Assembly (NCBI GenBank): GCA_950022295.1
Contig: OX465600.1
Coordinates: 205,497,782 to 205,561,781, forward strand
Direction: 5' to 3'
Length of the DNA: 64,000 nt
Source: Bromus sterilis
Taxonomy: Eukaryota > Streptophyta > Magnoliopsida > Poales > Poaceae
The translations under genes were made by a program, and so were the position numbers. Positions 10,478-21,808 of this stretch are shown here, piece by piece. The notes under the pieces were generated by a model, which had not been told where the DNA came from, ran no database searches, and worked only from the letters and a program-made list of their open reading frames with translations. Numbering within the stretch: the first letter of the stretch is position 1; every line of letters begins with the position of its first letter.

Positions 10478-10489
10478 CTCGGGGGCTAT
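10478..10489 (+). other. Polypurine tract of Tat element
   Basis: CTCGGGGGCTAT directly precedes the TG of the 3' LTR. The same CACTCGGGGGCT block occurs in every unit of the upstream 70-bp repeat and in the 8025 and 8155 repeats. Confidence 0.75.
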
Positions 10490-10936
10490 TGACGAGGGGG
10501 TGACCCCATGACTCCTGCGTATGAGGATACCCGGTGCATATGAAGACAGAAGGCCCGCTGGGCAGACATGATAGGCCCACGACTGGCCCAACCAAGCACT
10601 GACGTAGGAGTCCGCGACTAGTATGGAAGACACGACTTAGCGTACAAGGCAAGACTAGAACTAGGAAACAATCTTTGTAACCTAGCACGGACTCCTCGAG
10701 ACGTAGCCTAATATATAAAGGCTTGGAGGGGAGGCGTCGAGATCAATTTAATACACATCTACTCTCATGGTCTTGAGGGAACTCGCCTTGGACTCTCCTG
10801 TAATCACCTCCTCACGTAATAATATCGAGAAGGAAGTGCTTCTCCTGTTAGCCGACGAGTATCGTCCAACCTGTTCCTTCTCTATGACTAACCCAGGGTC
10901 CCTGACCATGGGATTTTTCTGGGCTGATCCCCGACA
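10490..10936 (+). repeat. 3' LTR of Tat element
   Basis: It starts TGACGAGG and ends CCCCGACA, and is followed by target duplication GATAG. It is the partner of 2254-2701. Confidence 0.93.
10712..10719 (+). promoter_or_regulatory. TATATAAA in 3' LTR
   Basis: This is the conserved counterpart of the TATA box at 2477-2484. Confidence 0.6.
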
Positions 10937-10985
10937 GATAGGAAAGAATTACTATATAAAATAGTGATGCATTTTGGACGTATCA
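10937..10985 (-). mobile_element. Athila-type LTR fragment, 5' tip
   Basis: On the minus strand this reads TGATACGTCC at 10985 onward, then CATCACTATTTTATA, the same start as the LTRs at 21809 and 30538. It includes the second copy of GATAG (10937-10941) and continues at 2253, across the Tat insertion. The LTR was itself inserted into the plus-strand LTR whose remaining part begins at 10986. Confidence 0.85.
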
Positions 10986-11681
10986 CTTATAACTGCGTGT
11001 TATAAGGATTGCTTACATTATGCATAGAGTGTTAAGACAGTTTTCCGTTTCCTTGAGTTTACAGATTTAGTTGTGGTTCGCAACTTAATACCAGCGAGAT
11101 GTTCGAGATAGATATCTCAAGGTGTATGATTAGTGAGTAGATGTGGATGAATAAACGATCTACTTGTCTTGGTGTATTTCCCATACGATTGAGCCTTTTA
11201 CTTTTCCAGTAGCATAATTAGCATTGCGGTGCGTTTATAATACTGTCAATTACCCAGCTGTAAGTTGTTTCCGCAGCATAGTTGTTTACTGTCTTTTGGG
11301 AGAGAGACACTCCTAGTGAAATTCATGGTACCTAGGTCCATCTTCGCATCATAGTTTACACCATTTACATTTACTGCTTTACTTTTCCTTTTCGTTGCAT
11401 TATTATTTCCCCTTTGTGTTTGGCCCTTTGTAAATAGCAAGGCCGGAGAGATTAACAACCTCTCTGTACCCGTTGGGAGCAAATTTATTTGTTTTCTTAT
11501 GTGTAGGCCGACGTTAACTTAGCCATCAAGCAAACTTCTGGCGTCGTTGTCATCTACTTGTTGTCTCCAGAATCCTACTAGATTGATAACCTTGGTATCT
11601 TCACCGAGGGAAATTTTCTGCTATCTACATCGTAACCTTCCACTTGGGTAACCAACAAGGAGGTGTTATCTACAACCATCA
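10986..11681 (+). mobile_element. 3' part of B0 5' LTR (same family as 60284-61943)
   Basis: It aligns along its length with 61245-61943: AAGGATTG..TTAC, TACTTAATACCAGCGAGATGTTC, GATATCTCAAGGTG, GGGAGAGAGACA, CTTTGTAAAT.GCAAGGCCG and GTTGGGAGCAAA. It ends in ACCATCA, followed by a primer site. The first 950 or so bases of this LTR are missing. They should lie left of the minus-strand LTR insertion but are replaced there by the LINE and another LTR, so a deletion or rearrangement has occurred. Confidence 0.85.
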
Positions 11682-11691
11682 AGCAAATTTC

Positions 11692-11709
11692 TGGCTCCGT
11701 TGTCGGGGA
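11692..11709 (+). other. Primer binding site of B0 (degenerate tRNA-Asp type)
   Basis: TGGCTCCGTTGTCGGGGA differs at two positions from TGGCGCCGTTGCCGGGGA, the complement of the plant tRNA-Asp 3' end. It lies 11 bases after the LTR end. Confidence 0.75.
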
Positions 11710-11868
11710 TTCCAAACTTCAATATAGGGGAGTTTCACACTACCCTTTACCTTTGCTTGTTAGTCTTGCTAGTTTGCTTTGCAATTTTTATCTTTGCTTG
11801 TGTGTCTTATATAAAAATACCAAAACATATATAGTTTTCTCTTAGTTTGTTCCTTTTGTTAAGTCAGT

Positions 11869-12224
11869 ATGTCTAGCTCTTTAGTCTTTGAAACTTTGAT
11901 GAAGCTGAGGTCGTAAACTTTAGGCAAAAGAGTGGTGAAAGATTTAAAAAGGCTTGGGATAGACTTTCCGAAGCCCATACAAGAATTATGCCTTGGATAC
12001 CTATGAAAATTCCTCTTAGAATTTTTTCTTATGGTGTCTTTAAGTGGTGCAAGCACTCTTTAGATTTATTAGATGGATGGAACTTTATAGAGTGTGAGGA
12101 AACTAAAGCTCTTGATATTATAAATGGTTTATCTAGTTTCTTTGTTTATGATCATGGAGTTTATATTATAATGGATATAATTGGTATTAGCATTTTTTTA
12201 TCAAGACTTTCTTGCTTATTGTGA
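11869..12224 (+). pseudogene. gag: gag remnant of B0 (Athila-like)
   Basis: A start at 11869 (MSSSLVFETL) soon breaks, and gag-like text continues in shifting frames. The best piece is 11988-12224 (MPWIPMKIPLRIFSYGVFKW, then LDLLDGWNFIECEETKALDI). The pattern of a Trp-containing start, amphipathic helices and the spacing to WNF fits the Retrotrans_gag domain of Athila-type elements, and compares with FYARLSRQDKEML in the Athila element at 23970. Several frameshifts and stops are present. No RT or integrase follows, so the parent element was probably non-autonomous. Confidence 0.6.
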
Positions 12225-12279
12225 TATTGGATCCATGGTTTCTACCATGCTCAAAATTGTGTATGATTCTTGAAAACTT

Positions 12280-12621
12280 GTGAGTATGGTCGATTTGTCT
12301 TTCTATCATGCACATGCTAATGGTGATATCTCTAAGATTGAAGGGAAGCTTAGCAACATCCAAGTTCGATTTGCAAACAAGGATGCAACTATTGACTTCA
12401 TAATTTTTGAATCAACAAGCCAAGGGAACATAATGGTTGGAAGAACCTTTCTCAAAGCTATGAAATTCTTTATCGATGTAGGTAAGGACCCCCATGAAAT
12501 TCTCAAAGCTATGAATCAACAAGCTCGAAGAAAGTTTTCCAGTGTTGTAAAGGAAGACGATGAAAGAAGATTCAGGAGTGCCAAAAGCTTAAGCTTGGGG
12601 ATACCCCCGGCACCCCCATGA
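12280..12621 (+). pseudogene. Protease-like remnant of B0
   Basis: The 113-residue frame contains VRFANKDATIDFIIF, NIMVGRTFLKAMKFFIDVG and a charged tail. The G-R-x-F-L...x-F-I-D-V pattern matches the flap and C-terminal half of Gypsy proteases (compare FGRPFLSTCGAIIDC in the Athila element at 24861). The catalytic Asp-containing strand is not visible upstream. The frame ends just before AGCTTGGGGATACCCCC. Confidence 0.5.
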
Positions 12622-12815
12622 AATATTCAAGAGACTCAAGCGTCTAAGCTTGGGTATTCCCCCGCGCATCCCCTTCTCCATCAACAATGCTTCACATGTC
12701 GTGTGTTTTTCTTGGAGCATCTTGCTCTTTACTTTCAGTTTTTCTTAGCTTAGTCTTGTTTTGTTTGCTAGTCTTAACAAGTTGGATCCTAGCATGCCTT
12801 GTTTGGGAGAGAAAC
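12622..12815 (+). other. B0 internal 3' region before X insertion
   Basis: No gene is present. AGCTTGGGGATACCCCCGGC (12591) and AGCTTGGGTATTCCCCCGCG (12647) are two copies of a purine/pyrimidine motif typical of the non-coding part after gag/protease in such elements. GAAAC at 12811-12815 is the left target duplication of X, and B0 resumes at 56890. Confidence 0.65.
12811..12815. repeat. Target duplication GAAAC, left copy (element X)
   Basis: GAAAC precedes TGTCGGGACC at 12816 and recurs at 56890-56894 directly after the other end of X. This ties together LTRs 40 kb apart. Confidence 0.88.
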
Positions 12816-15800
12816 TGTCGGGACCCGGGGTTCGCGTATGCAAGACCCGCTACAACACAATCATATGGAGAGCCGAGAACCGTACCGACTTGTCTAAGCA
12901 GACAAGGCCAAGCACAGAACATTGTCGGAAAGCATCAAACGTGAGGGGCATTCCATCCAGGCCGGATGATCAGCTGAGATGGGTCCTCATCGTCCGCACA
13001 CAAGTCTAAATGATATGGGTGGTGAACTCCCATATTCATAGACAAGTCTCCTCAACCATACTCTCGATTGTATTATAACACTTACATAGACTTAATCCAG
13101 CCCGATCACTTAGTCGGGGTCTAGGTCGGGCTCGATCATACAAAAAAGTGTGCACGTGACAGAGTCACGAGCAATCGCGATGCCCCAAGATGCGCACATC
13201 TAAGGGCCACTTGGTGTACAAAAGACCGCCAGCCAGATCACAACTAAGGTCTCGAAACCCATACAAAGACATGCATGTTATAATAATACACGCAACACAC
13301 ATGTCTAGTATGAACAGCAGGTATCATTGCAATTCTCTACAAAGTGTACAACTTTATTGATAACTCTTACAGAGTGCACACAGAGATCACGAGACTGTGA
13401 TCCAACATTACAACAAGCATGCGGAAGCAAAGTAGGTCTGACTACAGACAAGTTTAACAAATGGCTTAGAGAAGCCTTATTTATAAACAAGCCCTTCCAC
13501 GAGGGACCAGTCGTCTGACTGGTACTACACTAGCTTCGTCTTCAGTCATCGAGCTCGAGGAATAATCCACCTTCGGGGTCAGTGGGTTCATCTAAAACAT
13601 AGAATAAGCAAACGTGAGTACAAATTCGTTCTCAGCAAGACTTACGTAGGAACTATACTACTCATGCACATGTGTCAAGGTAAAGGAAGGTGGGGTTCAT
13701 AAGAAAAAGTTCCAGCTTTGAATTGGCTAGTCCTGAACTACGAGTACCAAACTTGAGTAAAGAAGCGTACACGAGTCCACTACTTGTCTCCAACCAATTA
13801 CACCACTATGGTGCCTTCCTCGACTTCCCATGAGAAAGCACGCCATAGCACTCATGCTTATCTTGGCAAGTTTTATAGTATCCAATTCAAGTTGTCTAAT
13901 AATCAGGCACAACTTTCCATGTAGTCCCTTACTGCGGACGCGGTTATTCGAATAGTTTATTAACCTTGCAGGAGTGTACTGCTACACACATGAAACTATC
14001 TGTTACCGCCGGGATCTCGTCACCCTTCAAGCGGGTGTCGGCGAGGATAATCTCCACAACTTTTACCTCACAGCCAACTCAAGTTCAATGAGGACGCCTA
14101 TCTGGGATGGTTTCCACATTCGTAACCCAGCCGGTTTACCGAAGTTGTCCCAGAAGATGTGTGCATGGTGCAGAAGCCGGTCTCGGTTGAGTCGTTCTCT
14201 CACTTTGCAGCCAGGCCACAAACCTACTAGAACTCTGAACTACTACGACTCATTGAACTGAGAAGGGGTGAGTTAGTAGGTTCAGCGGGGGTCCGTTTGC
14301 CCAACATGTGGTAGTACTCTTCATCTTGGATCACCACACATGAACTCGGGCTTAAGGCGGTGTTCAACGAGACAACCCACTGTGTAGTCCTACACAGCCT
14401 CTCATCGTTCACCTTGTATTAGGGTAGATTCACCAACACATTTCCACCATCATCAACAGGATTGCTACCATCCCGACTCACATAACAGTATCAACATTGT
14501 ATCACTCTAAGCATGCAATAAGCAGTAACAGTTGCAGGGGCCACATCATATCAATCAACTCCTACATTTGCTAGGATTGTGGTTTCCTTACTACTGTGAC
14601 AAATGATAGGTCATGCAACGGAATGGGTTCATCTATGCGGTAGAAACTTAGCATGGTAATCATCTTAAACAATGCATAAGCGAGACTGAGAGGGAAGTGA
14701 GATTTTATCGACATGATCAATGGGGTTTTCTTGCCTTGCTGACGAGGGTCGTACACGGTATCTTCAACGGAGGGGGTGATCTCGGGTTCCGGCTCCACCT
14801 CTATTCGAGCAAAGAACACAAACATTGCAATCAATATAATGTACAATGCACAATCACATTATCAAGTTGTAGAACATGATGTATATGGTGCTGATGTGTT
14901 GGGCATTCCATTTAAATGAAGTATATTGCATTTGAGTTGCAAATTCGAACTCCAATTTGAATTTCGAAAGAATGCATATGCAATGTTGCCACTGTTCACC
15001 CAATTTTATTTGGTCAAACATGAAAACAGATTGCATATTCAGAATCCTTGCATTTTTCTGATAATTTTACATATATTATATGTTTAATTTGGATTTATAA
15101 TGAATTAGTTATGAATTTCCAAAGTTTAAGCATTTTCTGGAATTGTTTTAATTCAAATAAGCATTTACTGCGTCAGCATGACAGCATGCTGGCGTTAGGG
15201 GGCCACTGACAGAGGGGTCCCACCTGTAAGCCTCACTGTTGGTTAATTAAACAGATTTAATTCGAATTGATTTAACCAGAGGGGATTAGCAGGGGCTGGC
15301 CCACATGGCAGTGCCACTGACTGGTGGGGCCAGGGGGGTGATTAGCTTGGGGTTAGGTGCTAATGGTGTCGCCGGCGTGCACTGTTCGCCGGAGACTCGC
15401 CGGAGTTGCCAAAACGAGCACGGTTTGCGGATTGCTTGGCATTGGCGTGTAGCTGGGGTTCTTCCGTGTAGAACGGTGGCATCAGGGGGTCACGGGGTTC
15501 ACCGGAGCGTCGCCGGCGTCGAGGTCGGTGGAGACAGAAGCTAGGGCTTCGGCGTGGAGGAGGAAATCGGCCACCAAATCGAGCTGGGAGTGGGGTGTTA
15601 GGATCCTGGAGCACGTGGGGGTCAAACGCACGCTCTGGTGCAAACCGGGGGGCACGGGAGCATGCACCTCACCAGCCATGGCGGCGGCGAGCTCCTGCTC
15701 CCATGGCGGATCGGTGCAGAGGAGGAGTTAGGGGGCGAGGGGTTAGGCAAAAGACGCAGCTTCTCACCAGGAAGACGATGGAGAAGACGGCGTGCTTGGG

Positions 15801-16724
15801 GAGGAACTGGAGCTGCCAAAATTTGAAGGCAACTCGCGGCGGCCGGAGTTGAAGACGACGAAGCTCACGTCGGCTACACAGCACCTCAGGGCGATTCCTC
15901 CTGCGACTCGATGTAGACGGCGATGTCGAATACGGTGGACACGATGGCGCGGATCGGGGACGACGGTGGTCACGCAAACTTCACGCCATGGAGACGGTGG
16001 CTCTCGGGTCGTCGTCGAGTTCGTCGCGGGAGTGAGAGGGAGAGGCTCTGGAGGGGGGAATGGAGGCACGGGTCTCCCAGGTGTGGCGTGGCACGCGTAG
16101 AAGGCGCGGGAGGGGCAGGTGGAGGCCAGTGCGTCGTCGTCGTGCTCGGCTGGCTCGGTGGCTTTCCACCGAGCAGCTTGGGGGCGCAGGGGAGGAAGAA
16201 GACAGGGGGAGGGCTGCTGGGCCGGCTTGCTAGGCCTCTCCATGAGCGAGAGGTAAGGTTTTTCTCTTTTCCTGTCTGTTTAATCTTTCCTTTCTTCATT
16301 TCTTTTCTGTAATTTTGTTTGCCCAAATAAATAAAATAGTTAGCCATTTTTATAAATGCTCAAAATTTATATTTGGACTTACATGACTAGTAGCTAGTCA
16401 TTCCCAACTTTTGAACATTTTTGAAATTCAAAATATTTGAATTCCAATTCAAATAGGGTTTTTGATTAATTCCAGGGTCCAGTTTGAATATTTGAAAAAT
16501 CGATGAGCCTGGGATTGGTCCCACATGACTTGATATGTGATCACACTCATTTATGAGACTTTTCAAAAATGCAAAAGGAATTTTTGGAGCAACTTTTATT
16601 CTGGCCATTTGAATTAAATTCATCTGGGGGTGTTCTCTCTCCCATTTCATTTTATTTTTGAAATTTTTCCATGATGCAAAGTTACATGCTAACCGTAGCA
16701 CATAACTAGCAGAGGGTTCTGACA
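12816..16724 (-). repeat. 3' LTR of X (3.9 kb)
   Basis: On the minus strand it starts TGTCAGAACCC and ends GGGTCCCGACA. An AT-rich first 480 bases are followed by a GC-rich island (about 15290-16250), then AT-rich sequence with the conserved blocks at 13600-13650 and 13935-13980. Frames in the island (for example 15764-16243 minus) are rich in Arg, Pro and Ser, change between LTR copies, and are not supported as genes. Confidence 0.9.
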
Positions 16725-16740
16725 ACTCGCCCCCACTCAA
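16725..16740 (-). other. Polypurine tract of X
   Basis: On the minus strand TTGAGTGGGGGCGAGT abuts the TG of the 3' LTR. The tract is also coding: it gives LSGGELSEP at the end of pol. Confidence 0.8.
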
Positions 16741-16784
16741 AAGAATCTCGCACTGAGATTCAGAAGTCTGCGGGAGGAAGGAGG

Positions 16785-19700
16785 TCACAACCCAAGTTTA
16801 GGTAAGTGCTAGGGTTTGTTTGTGCCCTTTGCATCATGCAAAAATTCAAAAGAAATTCAGAAATGGGGAAAAGAAAAGCCCTGAGAATTTAAATAAATGG
16901 CCAGATAAAAATCTTTTTCCAAAAATCATTTGAACCTTTGGAAAATTCCTATAAATGATGGTGATCATTTTACAAGTGGTTTGGGTTCTTTCCCATGCTC
17001 ATGGAATTTTCTAGATTTCGAACAATGCCTTGGAAATTAAATTTAAATGCTATTTGATTGAAATTTGAATAATTTGAATTGAAATTCAAATAATTTGAAT
17101 TTCAAAAATCTCCAAAACTTGTGAGTGGCTAGCTATATACATCCTAAGCCCACATAAAAGTTTTTGGAATTTTTTAAAAATGATTTGATTCAGAAATCAA
17201 ATAAAAAAAATATAGAAAAGAATAAAAAGAAAAACAGAAGGAAAGGAGAGCCCCTTACCTGGCCCACCTGGTCGGCCCAGCAGACTGGCCCAGCCCAAAG
17301 GGGCAGGGTCGTCTTCTTCAGGGCGCTAGGCAGGCACACGGCTGCGTGCCGCGCATGCCGTGGCCATAGCCACGTCCTGCTTCGCCGTGGCAGGACCTCC
17401 CCTGCCTCCACCTCCTCGCCACCACGCCTCTGGAGACGCCATCTCCATTCTCCCCCCTCTCTCTGGCCCTCCGTCTTTCTTCCCCGACGAGAAACCGCGG
17501 CGAATGTGACCTAGCCAGAGCATGCCGCCGTGGACCGCGTGGCCACAGTGCCTTACTCGCCGTGTCGTCCTTTCCAAGACGCTCCTCGACGACGACTTCA
17601 TTGCACTGCGATTCCAATTTGAGCCCAGAGGCCCCGAGGACGATGCCAGCTTCAACGTCTCGCCGCCGGCCACCGTGGACATCGTCGTCAAATCCGGCGC
17701 CCCCAGCTCCTCCCCGGCCGCCACGAGCTCGCCTTCGCAACCGCAGTGAGCTCCCGACCTTTTCCCCCCTCTTAGCACCTCTCCCCGTCCCCTCTGTCGC
17801 CATTCGCCATGGTCAGAGGCTCCGGCCGCCGCCCTCTTCGTCCTAGCCGTGGCCTCGAGCCCCCCCCCCCCCCCCGTGAACCCCAGTAGCCCCAGAAGAC
17901 GCGCGGCATCGAGAGCTACGCGCCAGTACCCTCCAAACCCCACCCTGTGCACCGTAGCCCGACTTCGCCGACGACCGTGCTCCGGCCGCCGCTCGCTTCG
18001 ACGTTGGCGTGAACCAGAGCACCCCCGAGTCCCCCACTTGGACCTAGACAATGCACGCGAGCGAGGAGCGTCTACTGGTGGTCTTCGCGGTCATTTTGGC
18101 GCACGCGGGCAGCATCCAGAGCGACTCTGGAGAGCTCCCAGTCGCCGCCGGCGACCTAGGTCATTAAGACCTTAACCCCCTGGCTAAACCTACCACTAAA
18201 CCTAGCCCTAACCCACTGCCAGGTGGGGCCCCAAGCCCCTAACCCCTTTGTTAATTTTAAATAGAGAGGGATTAATCCCACTGTCACTGACCCCCTGGCC
18301 CCACTGGTCAGCCCCCTGATGACGTCATGCTGAGGCAAGGCTGATGAAGTAATTAGAAAACAATTAAAAGAATAAAAGAAAACAGAGAAAATTCCAGAAA
18401 TTAGCTGAAACTTTGGAAAATCATAGGGAATTCATATTAACTCCAAATTGGACAAATAATATATGAAAAATGATCAGAAGAAAAGTCTCTATCCAAATAT
18501 GCAACTTTCAACCATGTTTGAGTTGATTCTAAAATGGGACCAGTAGCTTTTGCTATTTGGCTTAATTGGAATTAATTCAAATTTAATTCAAATGCTAATT
18601 CAACTTGAACCTTTGCAATGCAAATATGATCACTTGTACTTCAGAAGCATATCACACACATGATCACATGGTTTAAAATGATCAAACATTAGCAAGTGCA
18701 AGTTGACCTAATTTGAATAACATTTGGAGTTTGAATTTGAATTAATTTTCAAATCAACTTCAATTAAAATGTGACAATTTGAACCTAGGTCACATCAATA
18801 CCATTCACATCATGTGAAAACATAAACATGTGCTTGTGAATTCTATTACAATGTTGCCCCCCCCTCTTGTTGATGATTGTGCCGGTAACAGTGCTTCCGA
18901 GATGGTGATCACCCCCGAAGAAGAAGACCACCGATAAGATCCGTGTATCTTCAGCAAGGCAAGCAAACCCCATTGATCATGTCTATAAAATCCTATTTCC
19001 CTCTCAGTCTCGCTTATGCATGTTTAGGAGATCACCGAGACACGTTATTTCGCATAGTTGAACTCATTCCGATGCATGACCTATCATTTTGTCACCGTAT
19101 TAAGTAAACCACAATCCTAGCAGATTTAGGAGTTGAATGATGAGCATGTGGCCCCTGCAACTGTTACTGCTTATTGCTGCTTAGTGATACAATGAGGATG
19201 TTATGATTGTGAGTCGGGATGGAATGAACACAGTGATGCTGGTGATAACGTGTTGGTGAATCCACCCTAAACAAAGGTGAACGATGAGAGGCTGTGTAGG
19301 AGTACACAGTGGGTTTTCTCGTTGAACACTGCCCTAGGCCCCGAGTTCCTGTTTTTCTGATCCAAGACAAAGAGTATGACCACATGTAGGGTTTTATGGG
19401 ATCCCCGTTTGGCCTCTTTACGTACCCGATCCGGTCCAGGAGTCACAATAGATTCGGGCTTTCCATTTGGCATATGGATAGAAAAAGTATGAAGTAAAGG
19501 TTGCATCGTATAGATATGTGGGTGGACCTGTGAGGCAGTGAAACCATCTGGCAGAGGTGGCGTCTCGGTCCCTTACATTATCTGAGTCCGTTTCGTGGAA
19601 CCGGTCGGACTCTCGAGTGGTGCCAAACTCAGGTAGTCGACTCCTGGATTGGAGAAGGTGATGTGAGGTCAGTGCCTTGGTTTCATCCACGTCCGACACC

Positions 19701-20913
19701 CGCTTGAAGGGTGACGAGAACGAGGAGATAAGTGATGACACGCATGTGAAGATGTACACCCCTGCAGGGTTAATGAACTATTCGAATAGCCACGTCCGCG
19801 GTTATGGACTACTTGGAGACCTCTACTTGATCAATAGATAACTTGAATGGATACTTATAAAACTCACAAGATAAGCGTGAGTGCTATGGTGGGCTTCCTC
19901 GTGGGGAAGTCGAGGAAGTAACCATAGTGGTGTATTGTTTGGAGAATTGGTAGTGGACTCGTGTACGCTTCGTACCTCAAGTCTGGTACTCGTAGTACAG
20001 GACTAGCCAAGTCAAAGCTGGCATTTTTGCATGTTGAACCCCACCTCCCTTTACCTTGATACTTGAGCATGAGTAGTGTAGTTCTGATGTAAGTCTTGCT
20101 GAGTACGACTTTGTACTCACGTTTTCTTATTCTATGTTTTAGATGGAAACCCAGACCCCGATGGAGTCACCTTTCTGAAGCTCGACGTTGACTATGTTAG
20201 CATAGTCCCAGACAGCAGTTTGGTCCCTCGTGGAAGGGCATGTATGTTTACAAGGCTTCTCTAAGCCATTTGTTAAACTTGTCTGTACTCAGACCTAATT
20301 TGCTTCCGTTGTATGATGTAATGTTGATCACAGACATGTGATCTTTGTATACTTTATGTGTAAGTCAATAAAGAAGTACTTTGTAGAGTTATGTGATGAT
20401 ACCTGCTGTTCATACTAGACATGTGTGTTGCGTGTATGATTATAACATGCATGTCTTAGTATGGGTTTTCGAGACCTTAGTTGTGATCTGGCTGGCGGTC
20501 TTTTATACACCATGTGGCCCTTAGATGTGCGCAGCTTGGGGCATCGCGATGCGATTGCTCGTGACTCTGTCACGTGCACACTTTGTTGTATGATCGATCC
20601 CGCCCTAGACCCCGACTAAGTGATTGGGCTGGAGTAAGTTTATGTAAGAGTTAGGATTCAATCGATAACATGGTTGAGGCGACTTGTCTATGAGTATGGG
20701 ATTCACCACCCATAATCATTTAGACTTGTGAGCGGACGATGAGGACCCATCTCAGATGATCATCCGTCCTGGATGGGATGCCCCTCACGTTCGATGCTTT
20801 CGGAGTATGTTCTGTGCTTGGCCTTGTCTGCTTAGACAAGTGGGTACGGCTCTCGGCTCTCCATGTGATTGCATCGGGACTGGAATTACATATGCATATT
20901 CCGGGTCCCGACA
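16785..20913 (+). mobile_element. Solo LTR, Tekay Y-subfamily (4.1 kb)
   Basis: It lies between GGAGG (16780-16784) and GGAGG (20914-20918). Removing it restores the X pol text GGAGGAAGG.GGGGTACTC seen intact at 45720. It ends CGGGTCCCGACA, but the left end reads TCACAACCC, so the expected TG of TGTCACAACCC is lost. It matches the Y 3' LTR (41939-45669) in both ends and in the 20101-20250 region, but differs in the GC-rich island (17260-18180). It contains a hairpin with a splice-acceptor-like site (20101-20142) and the conserved block at 19793-19809. No gene is supported in it. Confidence 0.88.
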
Positions 20914-20918
20914 GGAGG

Positions 20919-21803
20919 GGTACTCGGCACTGAGACGGTCTTCTCTTTCCCACGTGGCTTCTCTCTCAGAGTAGTGTGAAAAATTGCACTTTCAGAAACT
21001 TAATCTTCTGACGACGAGTGACACGCTCTGCTGAATCAAGAATACGAATGGGGTATTGTCGATAAGAAAGGTCATCTTGGAGATCAAGCGTTTCATGATC
21101 GACTTCGCGGATGGGGTCCTTGAAACAACACCTGAGTTGTGACACATGGAATACATCATGTACTCAGGAAAGGTGCGGGGGTAGTTCAAATTGGTAGGAA
21201 ACTTCTCCACGTTTAGCAAGAATGCGGACAGGTCCAATGTAATGTGGGGCCAACTTGCCTTTGATACCGAAGCATTGGGTTCCCTTCAGAGGAGTAACCC
21301 GAAGATAAGCCTTCTCATCCAGATTGTAGCTTTCTTGCCTATGATGACGATCATAGTACCTTTTCTGACGATACTGGGCTGCTTTCAATTGATCACGAAC
21401 AATGTGAACCTGCTCTTCTGCTTCCATGATCATATTCATTCCAAAGAATTGTCTTTCACCGGTTTCTGACCAGTTAAGGTGTGTTCGACATCTTCGTCCA
21501 TAGAGGAGTTCAAAAGGAGCCATGTTCATACTAGATTGGAAACTATTGTTATAAGCAAATACGGCGAATGGAAGAGACTTCTCCCAATTCTTTCCGAATG
21601 AGATAACACAAGATCTGAGCATGTCTTCGAGAATTTGGTTAAGCCTTTCAAATTGACCACTAGACTAAGGATGGAAAGCTGTACTAAAGGAGAGATGAGT
21701 TCCCATAGCATTCTGAAAACTTCGCCAAAATCTAGAGGTGAAAAGGCTACCACGATCAGAATTGATTTCCAAAGGAACACCATGAAGAGACACAACTCTA
21801 GAG
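20919..21803 (-). pseudogene. pol: X integrase C-terminal part and chromodomain
   Basis: On the minus strand from 21803: end of the catalytic core, then ISFGKNWEKSLPFAVFAYNN, FELLYGRRCRT and the GPF/Y-like module (FGIKGKLAPHYIGP). After a frameshift near 21200 the tail continues with chromodomain text equivalent to RRQKIKFLKVQW and ATWERED of element Y. The 5' part of integrase lies at 32124-32669, separated by the Athila insertion at duplication ACATA. The C-terminal end is separated from the purine tract by the solo LTR. The copy is dead. Confidence 0.85.
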
Positions 21804-21808
21804 ACATA
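21804..21808. repeat. Target duplication ACATA, left copy (Athila element)
   Basis: ACATA precedes TGATACATCC at 21809 and recurs at 32119-32123 after the 3' LTR. The uninterrupted sequence GAGACATACAAGTCCGC is seen in element Y at 46610-46626. Confidence 0.93.

Larger units (their letters stand above)
2254..10936 (+). mobile_element. Complete Tat-lineage Gypsy element (8.7 kb)
   Basis: The element has two LTRs of 448 and 447 bp, a primer site after the first and a purine tract before the second, and target duplication GATAG. Its order is gag remnant, protease, reverse transcriptase, dual RNase H and integrase, then about 3.2 kb of 3' non-coding DNA with tandem repeats and an antisense ORF. 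Dual RNase H, 3' tandem repeats and extra antisense ORFs are known hallmarks of the plant Tat lineage (Grande, Retand, RIRE2). The LTRs differ at roughly 35 sites by eye, so the insertion is not recent. Coding capacity is lost: gag is mostly gone and the catalytic part of RT is deleted. Confidence 0.93.

Noticed and set aside
17869..17875. Long C runs (also 7849-7862) as possible functional G-quadruplex sites
   Set aside because: Single homopolymers, one at the end of a decaying tandem array. They are more likely slippage or sequencing artefacts.
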